From Sphingomonas prati (GTDB lineage: Bacteria; Pseudomonadota; Alphaproteobacteria; Sphingomonadales; Sphingomonadaceae): a DNA stretch of 34,266 nucleotides. The notes beneath the pieces are model-generated. The model searched no databases. It was not told the DNA's origin and worked only from the letters and a program-made list of their open reading frames with translations. Each line of letters begins with the position of its first letter. The first letter of the stretch is position 1. Shown here in pieces: positions 12,942 through 20,815 of this stretch. The stretch spans positions 1-34,266 of the forward strand of contig NZ_BMJP01000009.1 of assembly GCF_014643515.1 (NCBI RefSeq). The letters are read 5' to 3'. A program made the position numbers and the translations under genes.

Positions 12942-13026
12942 GAGTAGTTCGACCCCCCGGATCGACGTTTGGCGACGCCGCTCCATAAAACCTTGGGATG
13001 CCCGGCCTTGTGCCGGGCTTCTCTTT
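12942..13026 (+). ncRNA. Candidate antisense RNA for replication control
   Basis: A transcript of about 85 bases is predicted between the promoter at 12907-12935 and a Rho-independent terminator. No start codon with an open frame fits inside. It is complementary to the leader of the leftward transcript that includes the candidate rep gene (start 12843). This is the arrangement of counter-transcribed RNAs that set plasmid copy number and incompatibility. A TCGA/TCGA repeat around a C-rich loop (about 12949-12965) could form the recognition hairpin. No expression evidence exists here. Confidence 0.5.
13000..13026 (+). terminator. Rho-independent terminator (plus strand)
   Basis: GCCCGGC (13000-13006), a five-base loop and GCCGGGC (13012-13018) are followed by TTCTCTTT. 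It faces the plus strand although no plus-strand gene precedes it, which points to a short RNA from the promoter at 12907. It may also act weakly on the minus strand after the gene ending at 13033. Confidence 0.7.
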
Positions 13027-13032
13027 ATGTGG

Positions 13033-13446
13033 TCACAGCCCAAGCTCCTGTTTGAAACTCGGATTGCCGAGCGCGGTGCGTAGCACCAGCTCGATCGCAT
13101 CGGCGCGCTTGGTCAAGTTGTTGGCCTCGCGCACCTTGTCGATTGCTGAAAGTGTCTCGTCCGTCACGAGCAGCCGCGTAAGGTCGCGGCGGGGGTCAAC
13201 AAGGCCGGTGATCGCGATCTGCAAGGCTTCGGCCCTACTCCGCACGCCTTCTTGATGCCGTACCTGATCAAGGCATTTAACGAGGGCTTTCGGCACAAAG
13301 ACATTCAGGCTGACTAACCCCTGCTTCTTTGCTTCCTCACGGTGCTTGGCGACGTGTTCCCTTTGAATCTTGCGCTTTTCCTGCGCCCGTTCCTCACGTA
13401 GCGAGGGCGGGATAGGGTCCAGCGCAAAGGGTTCAGACGACTCCAT
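13033..13446 (-). CDS. RHH-type regulator with two repeat units
   Basis: This protein of about 137 residues has a charged helical N-terminus (R-E-E-R-A-Q-E-K-R-K-I-Q-R-E). A ribbon-helix-helix unit follows (S-L-N-V-F-V-P-K-A-L-V-K-C-L-D, with R-S-R-A-E-A-L-Q-I-A-I). A second similar unit comes after it (T-R-L-L-V-T-D-E-T-L-S-A-I-D-K-V, with K-R-A-D-A-I-E-L-V-L). It lies upstream of, and on the same strand as, the candidate rep gene, so a CopG-like role in copy control is plausible. The start is chosen at the ATG at 13446; the frame continues to 13521 and no ribosome site decides. Confidence 0.7.
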   Translation of the reverse strand: MESSEPFALDPIPPSLREERAQEKRKIQREHVAKHREEAKKQGLVSLNVFVPKALVKCLDQVRHQEGVRSRAEALQIAITGLVDPRRDLTRLLVTDETLSAIDKVREANNLTKRADAIELVLRTALGNPSFKQELGL

Positions 13447-13559
13447 GAATCCAGTCGCTATGCCATCCCCAAATATTAAGCAACTTTGTTGTAAGAGCGT
13501 CCAAACGATACCCGTCGTCAACCTCTCGCGCGTGCCGGGTGTGGCTCGTATCCCAAGCT

Positions 13560-13733
13560 ATGGTTTGGGAGAAGAAAACAGAGCAAGTGCGGGTGCATAT
13601 GACGCCATCTGACATGAAGCTCCTGGATGCGTGGAAGCAACGCACCCGCGCCGGTTCGCGAGCTGAAGCCGCACGCCTCCTGATCTTCAAAGCGTTGCGT
13701 GCTGAAGGCGCTATGCCGGACGACGACGAATGA
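13560..13733 (+). CDS. Small RHH DNA-binding protein
   Basis: A protein of about 57 residues: strand E-Q-V-R-V-H-M-T, helix S-D-M-K-L-L-D-A-W-K-Q-R, then S-R-A-E-A-A-R-L-L-I-F-K-A-L. This is a standard ribbon-helix-helix with the acidic tail D-D-D-E. It is divergent from the RHH regulator at 13446, which has related motifs. The start is uncertain: the ATG at 13560 has no ribosome site, while GGGAGAAG at 13567 would serve the in-frame GTG at 13587. It probably represses the shared intergenic promoter or the rep region. Confidence 0.7.
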   Translation: MVWEKKTEQVRVHMTPSDMKLLDAWKQRTRAGSRAEAARLLIFKALRAEGAMPDDDE

Positions 13734-13749
13734 TCGCGTCCCTTCGGCT

Positions 13750-14070
13750 ATGTCAGTGACTACGCAGCACCCGTCGATACGGGAGCGCCAGCTTACATCG
13801 ATGCGGCCTTGCGACGGGATCGTGAAGGGCGTTCGTCTGCTGGAGGATTTGGACGGCACTTGGACGACGTTCGTCTGCGTCTCTTGGCGCGAAGACGAAT
13901 GGCTAATTGTATTCGATTACCTCGGGAAGGGTCCGCGCCTCTATAAATCGGTTGCGCTGGCCGTCGAGCATGTGCGCTCGGCCTATAGATATTTCGGCCG
14001 CGTAATGGTTGAAACGGAACGTCGTTCAGACTCCGCCCCTCGCGTCAAGCGTAGATCAGACGCCTTTTGA
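13750..14070 (+). CDS. Protein of unknown function (106 aa)
   Basis: The start is set at the ATG at 13750, 14 bases after the RHH gene; the frame is open to 13699. The body has alternating strands (D-G-T-W-T-T-F-V-C-V-S-W, E-W-L-I-V-F-D-Y-L) and a helix (S-V-A-L-A-V-E-H-V-R-S-A-Y-R-Y-F), with a basic tail (R-V-K-R-R-S-D). No ribosome site is clear. It lies at the end of the regulatory block before the transfer operon. I do not recognise it. Confidence 0.5.
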   Translation: MSVTTQHPSIRERQLTSMRPCDGIVKGVRLLEDLDGTWTTFVCVSWREDEWLIVFDYLGKGPRLYKSVALAVEHVRSAYRYFGRVMVETERRSDSAPRVKRRSDAF

Positions 14071-14245
14071 TCCGCTTCGGATGTTTTCTTAACCATAGTG
14101 CCCCGCCAACTTGCGCTATGTGACTCCCAAATGTCGCGACCCTGACTCAATATTTCGTTTTGTGACGCGGAATTAGGTCGAACCCCTCGCCTTGCGAATC
14201 ACTTTCAGCTATTCAGGTCTGAGTAAGCCGAAGGGAGAACGACCA
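14071..14245 (+). promoter_or_regulatory. Leader region of the T4SS operon
   Basis: This 175-base region has no gene and must carry the promoter of the long transfer operon, since all genes from 14246 to 29684 are co-oriented and closely packed. I see no convincing -35/-10 pair and no copy of the GTTCGTCCGGACGAAC palindrome. TGTGAC occurs twice (around 14118 and 14160). The ribosome site GAAGGGAGA lies just before the ATG at 14246. Confidence 0.4.
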
Positions 14246-14632
14246 ATGAACCGGTTCGATCAAATCCGTGCTAGCGCAAAGCGACTGTCGTATCTATGTA
14301 ACTCTACGACAGTAGCGGTTGCTGCCGTCGCTGGAATGGGGATGGTCCCCGCTCCAGCCTACGCAAGCGACGATTGGGGCTGCGAAGTGCTTCTCTGCCT
14401 GTCCAATCCCGGCGGTGCCACGCAGTACGCGCAATGCGTGCCGCCGATCACCAAGCTCTGGAAGACGCTGGCGGGTGGCGGGAGCTTCCCGACCTGCACA
14501 GGTGGCGGCGTCGCAAAAACCAAAGTCGACAACCTGAAAGACCCGCAACGCCGGTCGGTGACGATGACCTATTCCGATGGTCGCCGGCAGACGTATTCGC
14601 TGGTCGGGATAGAAGGGACGGGCGCTCCGTGA
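14246..14632 (+). CDS. TrbM/KikA-like T4SS-associated protein
   Basis: This 128-residue exported protein has an N-terminal hydrophobic segment (V-A-V-A-A-V-A-G-M-G-M-V-P-A-P) ending in A-Y-A-S, a signal peptidase I site. The mature part starts W-G-C-E-V-L-L-C-L-S-N-P and continues C-V-P-P-I-T-K-L-W and F-P-T-C-T-G. This matches the TrbM/KikA family of small periplasmic proteins found with conjugation systems, whose Cys residues probably pair. The exact role is unclear. It opens the operon, and its stop overlaps the virB1 start (GTGA). Confidence 0.8.
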   Translation: MNRFDQIRASAKRLSYLCNSTTVAVAAVAGMGMVPAPAYASDDWGCEVLLCLSNPGGATQYAQCVPPITKLWKTLAGGGSFPTCTGGGVAKTKVDNLKDPQRRSVTMTYSDGRRQTYSLVGIEGTGAP

Positions 14633-15288
14633 TTTTGACTATCGCCGCTGCTGCCGATCTGGCGCGCCAATGCGCGCCAGGTGTGGCAGTCGAAACGATG
14701 TTATCGGTTGTCCACACGGAAAGCCGGTTCAACACTCTGGCGATCGGCGTCAATCGCGGGGGGCGTGCTGCTCCGAAAGCCCGCACCCAAGCGGAAGCTA
14801 TCGCGACTGCCTATTCCCTGATCCGGGCCGGTTACAATATCGACCTCGGGTTAGGTCAGATTAACAGTAGCAACCTTCGTCGGTTGAACCTGTCAGTCGA
14901 GGACGCTTTTGATCCCTGCCGTAGTCTGGCCGCATCTGCGACCGTCCTCACGGCAAACTATCTCCGCGCATTACCACGGGCGCAATCGACCCAACATGCG
15001 CTCGCGACCGCCTTGTCTGTCTATAACACCGGCAAGGAATGGCGCGGCTTCTCTAACGGCTATGTCGGCCGTGTGTACGGTTCGGCCGGGGCGATCGTTC
15101 CGGGCCTTGCTGTGCTTCCCAAGCTCCGCGTTGATCCGGCGATTTACGCCGCGACCGCGCCAACAGATTTCAGCGCGGACGCCCGCCGCGCTGGACCGCA
15201 ACCCGCTCCGCCTACTCGCGAACCGGAAGTCGTTCCCCCTCGGGATGACGCTCCGGTTCGCGCGCAAAGCGTGATGGTGTTCCGATAA
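14629..15288 (+). CDS. virB1: VirB1 lytic transglycosylase
   Basis: This 219-residue enzyme opens peptidoglycan for T4SS assembly. The SLT fold is visible: catalytic Glu31 in H-T-E-S-R-F, then G-L-G-Q-I-N (about 85-90), and A-L-S-V-Y-N-T-G (about 134-141). The GTG at 14629 overlapping the trbM-like stop is the natural start; a longer frame beginning at 14374 only covers the previous gene. No signal peptide is obvious beyond I-L-T-I-A-A-A-A, so export may depend on a short or atypical signal. The C-terminus is Pro-rich. Confidence 0.92.
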   Translation: MILTIAAAADLARQCAPGVAVETMLSVVHTESRFNTLAIGVNRGGRAAPKARTQAEAIATAYSLIRAGYNIDLGLGQINSSNLRRLNLSVEDAFDPCRSLAASATVLTANYLRALPRAQSTQHALATALSVYNTGKEWRGFSNGYVGRVYGSAGAIVPGLAVLPKLRVDPAIYAATAPTDFSADARRAGPQPAPPTREPEVVPPRDDAPVRAQSVMVFR

Positions 15289-15317
15289 AGGGCAACCCCT
15301 ACCGAAAGGACGGACAA

Positions 15318-15650
15318 GTGCTGAAACGACACCATGAACACCTGAACGGGCACCACTCCGCCCGTCGTACCAACAATGTGACCCGGTTCGTAATCGCTGC
15401 GGCTGCGTGCTGCCTGATTGCTCATCCGGCGTTCGCGCAAGGCACCGGCAATATTCAGAGCTTTGCGGACTCCATTAAGGAGTTCGTTACCGGCACCTTC
15501 GCAAAGAGTGTGGCGATCATCGCGATTGCTGTCACCGGCTATCGCTTCTTCACGGGGCGCGCCAGTGCCGGCCCGCTGATCGCCGTCGTCGGCGGTTGCT
15601 TCCTGATCTTCGGCGCGTCGTGGTTCCTCGATCAAATCGTGGGCGGCTGA
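15318..15650 (+). CDS. virB2: VirB2/TrbC-like pilin
   Basis: This 110-residue prepilin has a long leader ending H-P-A-F-A-Q, the expected cleavage point (after about residue 40). The mature pilin of about 70 residues has two hydrophobic helices (S-V-A-I-I-A-I-A-V-T-G-Y and G-P-L-I-A-V-V-G-G-C-F-L-I-F-G) around a short polar loop with R-A-S-A. It forms the conjugative pilus. The GTG at 15318 follows GAAAGGA. Confidence 0.9.
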   Translation: MLKRHHEHLNGHHSARRTNNVTRFVIAAAACCLIAHPAFAQGTGNIQSFADSIKEFVTGTFAKSVAIIAIAVTGYRFFTGRASAGPLIAVVGGCFLIFGASWFLDQIVGG

Positions 15651-15691
15651 TCGCCAACAACTGACGATGCCTGATCTTCTGGAGAATGACC

Positions 15692-16030
15692 TTGGGTGAC
15701 GACGAACCACTAATCAGCGAACCGCTTTTCCTAGCTGTCACGCGCCCGGCTATGTGGTTCGGCGTCCCCATTGAAGCCGGTATCCCGATGGCGATCGCGG
15801 GCGTCCTCGTCCTGATCGTCACCGACAATCCGATTTATGGGCTGGTCCTGGCGGCGGTTGGGTTCGGGATCGCACGTCTCATCGTGCGTCACGATCCCAA
15901 CGCCTTCCGGCTGCTCAACCTCGGCGTCCAGTCCAAATGGAAGAACCGGGACCGCGCATGGTGGGGCGGTAGCTCCTACTCGCCGCTTCCCGTGAAACCG
16001 CTCAAGCGCAAGGGATTTGCGGGTGAATAA
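15692..16030 (+). CDS. virB3: VirB3 inner-membrane protein
   Basis: A 112-residue protein with the VirB3 opening E-P-L-F-L-A-V-T-R-P-A-M-W-F-G-V-P and two close hydrophobic spans (about 25-60). It supports pilus assembly with VirB4. The TTG at 15692 is preferred because GGAG lies 7 bases upstream; the ATG at 15686 is in frame but only one base from that site. The end overlaps the virB4 start. Confidence 0.88.
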   Translation: MGDDEPLISEPLFLAVTRPAMWFGVPIEAGIPMAIAGVLVLIVTDNPIYGLVLAAVGFGIARLIVRHDPNAFRLLNLGVQSKWKNRDRAWWGGSSYSPLPVKPLKRKGFAGE

Positions 16031-18431
16031 GCCGATCGTAGCTGAACGCCTCACGACGCCTTGGAATATCGCCAAGCGCGAACAGGAACCGACGCGGTTC
16101 CTGCCATACTCCCGGCATATCGACGATCATGTGATCGCGCTCGATGACGGGTCGCTGCTGACGATGTTCCGCCTCGATGGCATGGCGTTTGAGACGGCCG
16201 ATGGTTCGGACCTCAACGCATGGCACGAAAACCTGAATAGCATCCTCCGCAACAGTGCGGACGAACGGGTAGCATGGTGGACGCATACGATCCGCCGTCG
16301 CACCGACACATATCCCACGGGGACATTTGCCTCCAATTTCGCGCGCGATCTGAACGCGACCTATGCGAAGCGCGTCACGTCCGAGCTGATGTTCGTGAAC
16401 GAACTCTATCTCTCGATCGTCATGCGCCCCGCTGTCGGCACCGCCGACAAGCTCGCCGTCGCCTTCAAAAACCTTGTGTCGAAAAAGGAGCGCGTGGACG
16501 CGCTCGCCAAGGTCGACGAGGAAGATCTACTCCGGTTCAATGAACGGGCGAACGAGACGGGAAAGCTGCTCGGCCGGCTCTCGCCGCATCGTCTCGGCCT
16601 CTACGAGTTTGACGATCTGCTGTTCTCTGAACCGCTGGAAGTGCTGGAGCTGATTATGATGGGCGAGCATCGGCGGGTTCCGCTGGTGCGTGGTCATCTA
16701 GGATCGGCGCTATACGGTGAACGCCTGATCTTCGGCCGTGAAGCCGTGGAAATCCGCGCCCACGATCGGAGCCGGTTCCTCGGCCTGTTCGGCATCCGCG
16801 AATATCCATCGCGCACGAAACCGGGGATGCTGGATACCCTGCTCAATGCGGATTTCGAGTTCGTCATGACGCACTCGTTCGCGTTCATCGGGAAGAACGA
16901 CGGGATGACCCGGCTCATCCGGAAGCGCCGCCAGTTGGGTAGCACGGATGACGAAGCGGTCAGCCAGGCGGAAGCCCTGCACGACGCGGCCGATGATCTG
17001 GCCGACAACCATTTCGTGATGGGCGAGCATCATTTCTCGATCGCCGTTTTCGGCGATACCGTGCGCCAGCTCAACGACAACCTGTCGTCGGCGCGTGCCT
17101 CGCTTTCGGATGCCGCGATGGTATCGGCACGCGAGACAAGCGCCAATGAAGCCGCGTTCTGGAGCCAGCTCCCCGGCAATTTCAAATGGCGTGCGCGTCC
17201 CTCGGTCATCACGTCGCGCAATTTTGCGGCTATGTCGCCGTTCCACACTTTCCCTTCGGGACAGGCGGAAGGCAACTTTTGGGGATCGGCCGTCGCGCTG
17301 CTCCAGACCACGGCGCTGTCGCCCTACTATTTCAACTTTCACGTCGCCGATATTGGTCACACGGCCATCTTTGGCCCGACCGGTAGCGGTAAGACAGTCG
17401 TTCAAAACTTCTTCATGGCGATGCTGGAGAAGAGCGGCGCGCGGCAAGTCTTCATCGACAAGGATCGCGGCGCGGAAATCTACGTCCGCGCCTCGGGCGG
17501 AACCTATCTGTCTTTGAAGAACGGCCTTCCGACCGGCTTCGCGCCGCTCAAGGCGTTCGATTATACCCCGGAAAACATATCATTCCTTAGCGGGCTGATC
17601 CGCCAGCTCGTGAAGCGCGACGATATGCTGCTGACTGTCGCGGAAGAGCGGCTAATTCATGAAGGCTTGGTGGCGCTGGGCCGGCTCCCTGCTCATCAAC
17701 GCTCGATCCGCGCTCTCCGCGAAGTGCTTGGCTACAAGGATGCGGAAGGCATCGGCGCGCGTTTGGAACGCTGGATGCTGGGCGGTCCGCTCGGCTGGGT
17801 GTTCGATAACGAGGCCGATGCGCTGTCGCTGGAAGCCCGGTTCCTCGGGTTCGATATGACGGATTTCCTCGATAACGAGGAAGTTCGCACGCCGGTCATG
17901 ATGTATATGTTCCAGCGGTTTGAAGAGCTGCTAGACCGCAAGGAACGGCTGGTCATCGATATCGACGAGTTCTGGAAGGCGCTCGGGGACGAACAGTTCA
18001 CCAAGTATATTGAAGATGCGTTGCTCACTTATCGTAAGCGCAACGCCTTCCTGATCTTCGGAACGCAGAACCCCGACCATGCGCTGCGCTCGCCGATCGC
18101 GAGTAGCATCGTGGGCCAGGTCTCGACGCTCATCCTCATGCCGAACCCGAAAGCGAGCGAGGATAGCTATCGCGGGGGCCTCGGTCTGACGGCCAAAGAG
18201 TTCCGGCTGATCCGCCGCGAGCTGGTGCCGGAATCGCGTCAATTCCTCATCAAGCAAGGTCACGATTCCATTGTGGTCAAACTCGACCTCGACGGTTTTG
18301 ACGACGCTCTAGCTGTCCTGTCCGGCCGTAGCTCTACGGTTGGTTTGCTGGACGAGCTGCGCGCCGAGCTGGGCGACGATCCGGCTGTTTGGCTCCCCGA
18401 GTTTCACCGCCGCCGTAAGTGGCTCAAGTAA
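16023..18431 (+). CDS. virB4: VirB4 T4SS ATPase
   Basis: This ATPase of about 802 residues powers pilus assembly and substrate transfer at the inner membrane. Walker A G-P-T-G-S-G-K-T lies at about 451-458. Walker B-like R-L-V-I-D-I-D-E-F-W is at about 641-650, and the conserved F-G-T-Q-N-P at about 680. The CagE/VirB4 N-terminal domain includes the stretch R-S-R-F-L-G-L-F-G-I-R. The GTG at 16023 has AAGGG at a good distance; a TTG at 16017 is possible. It has the family's usual length and no defects. Confidence 0.97.
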   Translation: MNKPIVAERLTTPWNIAKREQEPTRFLPYSRHIDDHVIALDDGSLLTMFRLDGMAFETADGSDLNAWHENLNSILRNSADERVAWWTHTIRRRTDTYPTGTFASNFARDLNATYAKRVTSELMFVNELYLSIVMRPAVGTADKLAVAFKNLVSKKERVDALAKVDEEDLLRFNERANETGKLLGRLSPHRLGLYEFDDLLFSEPLEVLELIMMGEHRRVPLVRGHLGSALYGERLIFGREAVEIRAHDRSRFLGLFGIREYPSRTKPGMLDTLLNADFEFVMTHSFAFIGKNDGMTRLIRKRRQLGSTDDEAVSQAEALHDAADDLADNHFVMGEHHFSIAVFGDTVRQLNDNLSSARASLSDAAMVSARETSANEAAFWSQLPGNFKWRARPSVITSRNFAAMSPFHTFPSGQAEGNFWGSAVALLQTTALSPYYFNFHVADIGHTAIFGPTGSGKTVVQNFFMAMLEKSGARQVFIDKDRGAEIYVRASGGTYLSLKNGLPTGFAPLKAFDYTPENISFLSGLIRQLVKRDDMLLTVAEERLIHEGLVALGRLPAHQRSIRALREVLGYKDAEGIGARLERWMLGGPLGWVFDNEADALSLEARFLGFDMTDFLDNEEVRTPVMMYMFQRFEELLDRKERLVIDIDEFWKALGDEQFTKYIEDALLTYRKRNAFLIFGTQNPDHALRSPIASSIVGQVSTLILMPNPKASEDSYRGGLGLTAKEFRLIRRELVPESRQFLIKQGHDSIVVKLDLDGFDDALAVLSGRSSTVGLLDELRAELGDDPAVWLPEFHRRRKWLK

Positions 18432-18443
18432 GGAGAAGAGACG

Positions 18444-19163
18444 ATGACACGTTACGCACTACCGCTCGCCGCATTGATGCTCTGCACGACGGCCCCTGCG
18501 GCTGCACAGGGCATCCCGGTCTATGACTCCACGTCATTCCTGAAACTGGTCGAACAGGCCAAGACAGCGGCGTCGCAGCTCTCAAAGCTGCAAGAGACGT
18601 ACAATCAGGCGGTAAAGGCATATGATGCCGCCAACGGTATCACCAACGTCAACGATATCGGCTCGATCCTGAACAGCCCGCAATCGCGGAATTGGATCCC
18701 TTCGGAAGCGAAGGATATCCAAAAGATGATGAGCGGCGCCAACGATCAGCTCGGATCGCTCGGCTCTGCTGCCACCAACATTCGCAACGGGCGTCGGGTC
18801 GATATTCCGGCCCTCCGCGCGAACGCGAGCGAAAGCGAAAAGGCGTCGCGCACAGGGCTGGATAGCCGGGGCAATGCCTACGCCACAGACGCAGCGGTTG
18901 CGGAAGCGGCCTATGGTGCGACCGGGACGCGGACGCTGGGCCTAGAAGAGCTTCGTAAGTCGCTCGATACCGCGACGACGCAAAAGCAGGTTCAGGATAT
19001 CCAAGCGCGGATCGCGATCGAACAGGCGCATATCCAGAACGATCTTATGCAGTTCCAAGCCGTACAGGCTCGGCGGACTGCGGAGAATGAGTTGCGCGGG
19101 CAACAGATGGTGGAACAGCAAGCCGCCGCTCGCGCCGCCTATGCCAATAGCCGCCGCAAATGA
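18444..19163 (+). CDS. virB5: VirB5 minor pilus protein
   Basis: A 239-residue exported protein. The signal peptide (L-P-L-A-A-L-M-L-C-T-T-A-P-A-A-A-Q) is cleaved at about residue 22, and a helical mature protein follows with V-Y-D-S-T-S-F-L-K-L and long coiled-coil-like stretches near the C-terminus. The VirB5/TraC family forms the pilus tip and contacts recipients. AAGGAGA precedes the ATG. The stop overlaps the start of the next small lipoprotein gene. Confidence 0.9.
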   Translation: MTRYALPLAALMLCTTAPAAAQGIPVYDSTSFLKLVEQAKTAASQLSKLQETYNQAVKAYDAANGITNVNDIGSILNSPQSRNWIPSEAKDIQKMMSGANDQLGSLGSAATNIRNGRRVDIPALRANASESEKASRTGLDSRGNAYATDAAVAEAAYGATGTRTLGLEELRKSLDTATTQKQVQDIQARIAIEQAHIQNDLMQFQAVQARRTAENELRGQQMVEQQAAARAAYANSRRK

Positions 19164-19417
19164 GAATGTGGCTCTCCCTGACGGTCGCTGCCTTAACGGT
19201 AGCGGCCTGTTCGGAAACCCCGGCGGTCGTGGCACAGCCTCGATCGCTGGACTTCTTCAAGGCGAATACTGCCATCCGTAAAAAGGTCATGGCGGAATGT
19301 AAGGCGGCGGTTGGAACGCACGCTTATCAGCCGGAAGAAGAGTGCGGCACGGCTAGCATTGCCGATCAACAGGTAGCTCGCGAGAATTACGCCCGCGAAC
19401 GCCTCGGGGGAAAATAA
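19160..19417 (+). CDS. Entry-exclusion lipoprotein, EexN-like
   Basis: This 85-residue product has a lipoprotein signal with lipobox V-A-A-C (Cys17). The short mature part has S-L-D-F-F-K-A-N-T-A-I-R-K-K-V-M-A-E-C-K, then a Cys pair context (E-E-C-G-T-A), which resembles EexN proteins encoded between virB5 and virB6. EexN blocks redundant transfer between cells holding the same plasmid. The start is coupled by ATGA to virB5, and it ends just before virB6. Confidence 0.8.
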   Translation: MRMWLSLTVAALTVAACSETPAVVAQPRSLDFFKANTAIRKKVMAECKAAVGTHAYQPEEECGTASIADQQVARENYARERLGGK

Positions 19418-19418
19418 A

Positions 19419-20378
19419 ATGAATCCGGCAAGCCCGACGCTTTTCACTGAGGCATATACTTATTTCAACAGTCAGTTGAACATGTTCCTAACCCAGCGAT
19501 ACGGCGATGTAGTCGATGCCGTTCGCGGGCCTCTGTTAGCCGGGCTTGTCATCTATCTTGCGCTCTATGGCTACGCGATCATGCGTGGCGCGGTTCAGGA
19601 GCCAATTACGGATTTCGTTTATCGGGGCGTCAAGCTCGCGATCATCTTCACCGCTGCGACCACCGTTGCCTATCAAGAGTGGATCACGGGACCGCTGTTC
19701 AACGATGCGCCAAGCGCCGTGACGGAAGCGATCTCCGGGAAAGAATACGGGCAAATGGGCATGGTGTTTGATGCGCTAGAAGCTCAATCAATCGACGTGT
19801 CGAATAGACTGCAAGCCGCCGCCGACATTATGGGTATCACCCAAGCGCCGCGCGCGATCATGTATTATATTCTTTCGTTCATTGTCCGCCTGTTCGCTGA
19901 AATTGCGGCGTGTGTTGGCTTTGGCGTTAGTATGCTGGCGCTGATATCGCTCGCCATTATCATAGCTATGGGGCCGATCTTTATCGCTCTTGCGCTGTTC
20001 GATTGGGGCAAACGCTATTTCAACGGATGGCTAAATCAAGCGTTCAACTACATCGTTCTTCTCGCGATCATAACCACGATGGCAAGCCTCATCACTGACT
20101 TGGGCGAGAAGGTTCTAGGTCAGATGAACCTAGAAGACGATATTTCGGCCGCTCTTCTTTACATCGGTTTCTACGGCCTCGGCACCTTCTTCTTCTTTCA
20201 AGCCCCGTCCATTGCATCGGGCATAACCGGTGGCGCTGCCGCCGGCGCAAGCGATCTGGTCGGCAACGTCGCCCGCGCTGCTAGCAAACCGTGGTTGCCA
20301 TCGCGCGGCGGTGGCGGCGGCGGTGGCCGTGGTGGCGGGGGTCGTGGTGCCGGGGGCGGGACGATCACAAAACGATAA
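19419..20378 (+). CDS. virB6: VirB6/TrbL channel protein
   Basis: A 319-residue polytopic inner-membrane protein with about six hydrophobic spans (for example L-L-A-G-L-V-I-Y-L-A-L-Y-G-Y-A-I and A-L-I-S-L-A-I-I-I-A-M-G-P-I-F-I-A-L-A-L-F). The conserved F-x-W-G-K-R-Y-F-N-G-W region is present. It forms part of the transfer channel. The C-terminus is an unusually long Gly/Arg run (about 291-315), probably flexible and cytoplasmic. Confidence 0.93.
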   Translation: MNPASPTLFTEAYTYFNSQLNMFLTQRYGDVVDAVRGPLLAGLVIYLALYGYAIMRGAVQEPITDFVYRGVKLAIIFTAATTVAYQEWITGPLFNDAPSAVTEAISGKEYGQMGMVFDALEAQSIDVSNRLQAAADIMGITQAPRAIMYYILSFIVRLFAEIAACVGFGVSMLALISLAIIIAMGPIFIALALFDWGKRYFNGWLNQAFNYIVLLAIITTMASLITDLGEKVLGQMNLEDDISAALLYIGFYGLGTFFFFQAPSIASGITGGAAAGASDLVGNVARAASKPWLPSRGGGGGGGRGGGGRGAGGGTITKR

Positions 20379-20396
20379 CTTAGCTCGGGGAACGTC

Positions 20397-20801
20397 ATGA
20401 TCTGCAATTTGAATAACCGACGCTCGCGCGGGTTTGGACTCGCGGCAATCGTCGTCGCTCTGGTGGGTCCGCTTGCCGGGTGCGCCACCACCAAAACGCC
20501 TAAGCTGGCCGTCTGTGACGGTCGGCATAAGCGGCCCGCCAATCCGTTCGGTAGCATCCTGCCGGGCGCTCCGGCGGTCGTGTACGTCCCCGGCAAAAAG
20601 GGGGTGCCTGTCGCTGTCCCTGCTCCGCCGCGTGTGTCCGGTGCGCCCGCCGAAGTGTTCGCGCCGCCTCCCGCGCCAGGTGCGCCGGATATGGCTCCGG
20701 TGCCCGTGCCAAGCGGGCCGGATGGGGCCTCGCCGATCAATCCTGCGGCAACGTCCGCACTCACGCCCGGCGCGTCGCGTCGGGTCTTCGCTAGCTGCTG
20801 A
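20397..20801 (+). CDS. virB7: VirB7-like lipoprotein with Pro-rich tail
   Basis: A 134-residue lipoprotein with lipobox L-A-G-C at Cys29. The mature N-terminus carries L-A-V-C-D-G-R-H-K-R-P-A-N-P-F-G, a segment typical of VirB7-position proteins in alphaproteobacterial plasmids (recalled, not searched). The rest is Pro/Ala/Val-rich and probably extended. VirB7 stabilises VirB9 in the outer-membrane core. The protein is longer than Agrobacterium VirB7, so the assignment rests on position and the lipobox. Confidence 0.75.
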   Translation: MICNLNNRRSRGFGLAAIVVALVGPLAGCATTKTPKLAVCDGRHKRPANPFGSILPGAPAVVYVPGKKGVPVAVPAPPRVSGAPAEVFAPPPAPGAPDMAPVPVPSGPDGASPINPAATSALTPGASRRVFASC

Positions 20802-20815
20802 TAGGGAGCCGGAAA

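Noticed and set aside
14374-14628. Longer start for virB1
   Set aside because: The added residues merely overlap the trbM-like gene, while the GTG at 14629 gives the usual VirB1 length and a coupled start.
16710-17447. Long leftward frames inside virB4 and similar frames opposite virB9, virB10 and the primase gene
   Set aside because: These are complementary-strand shadows common in high-GC genes, with no ribosome sites and implausible composition.
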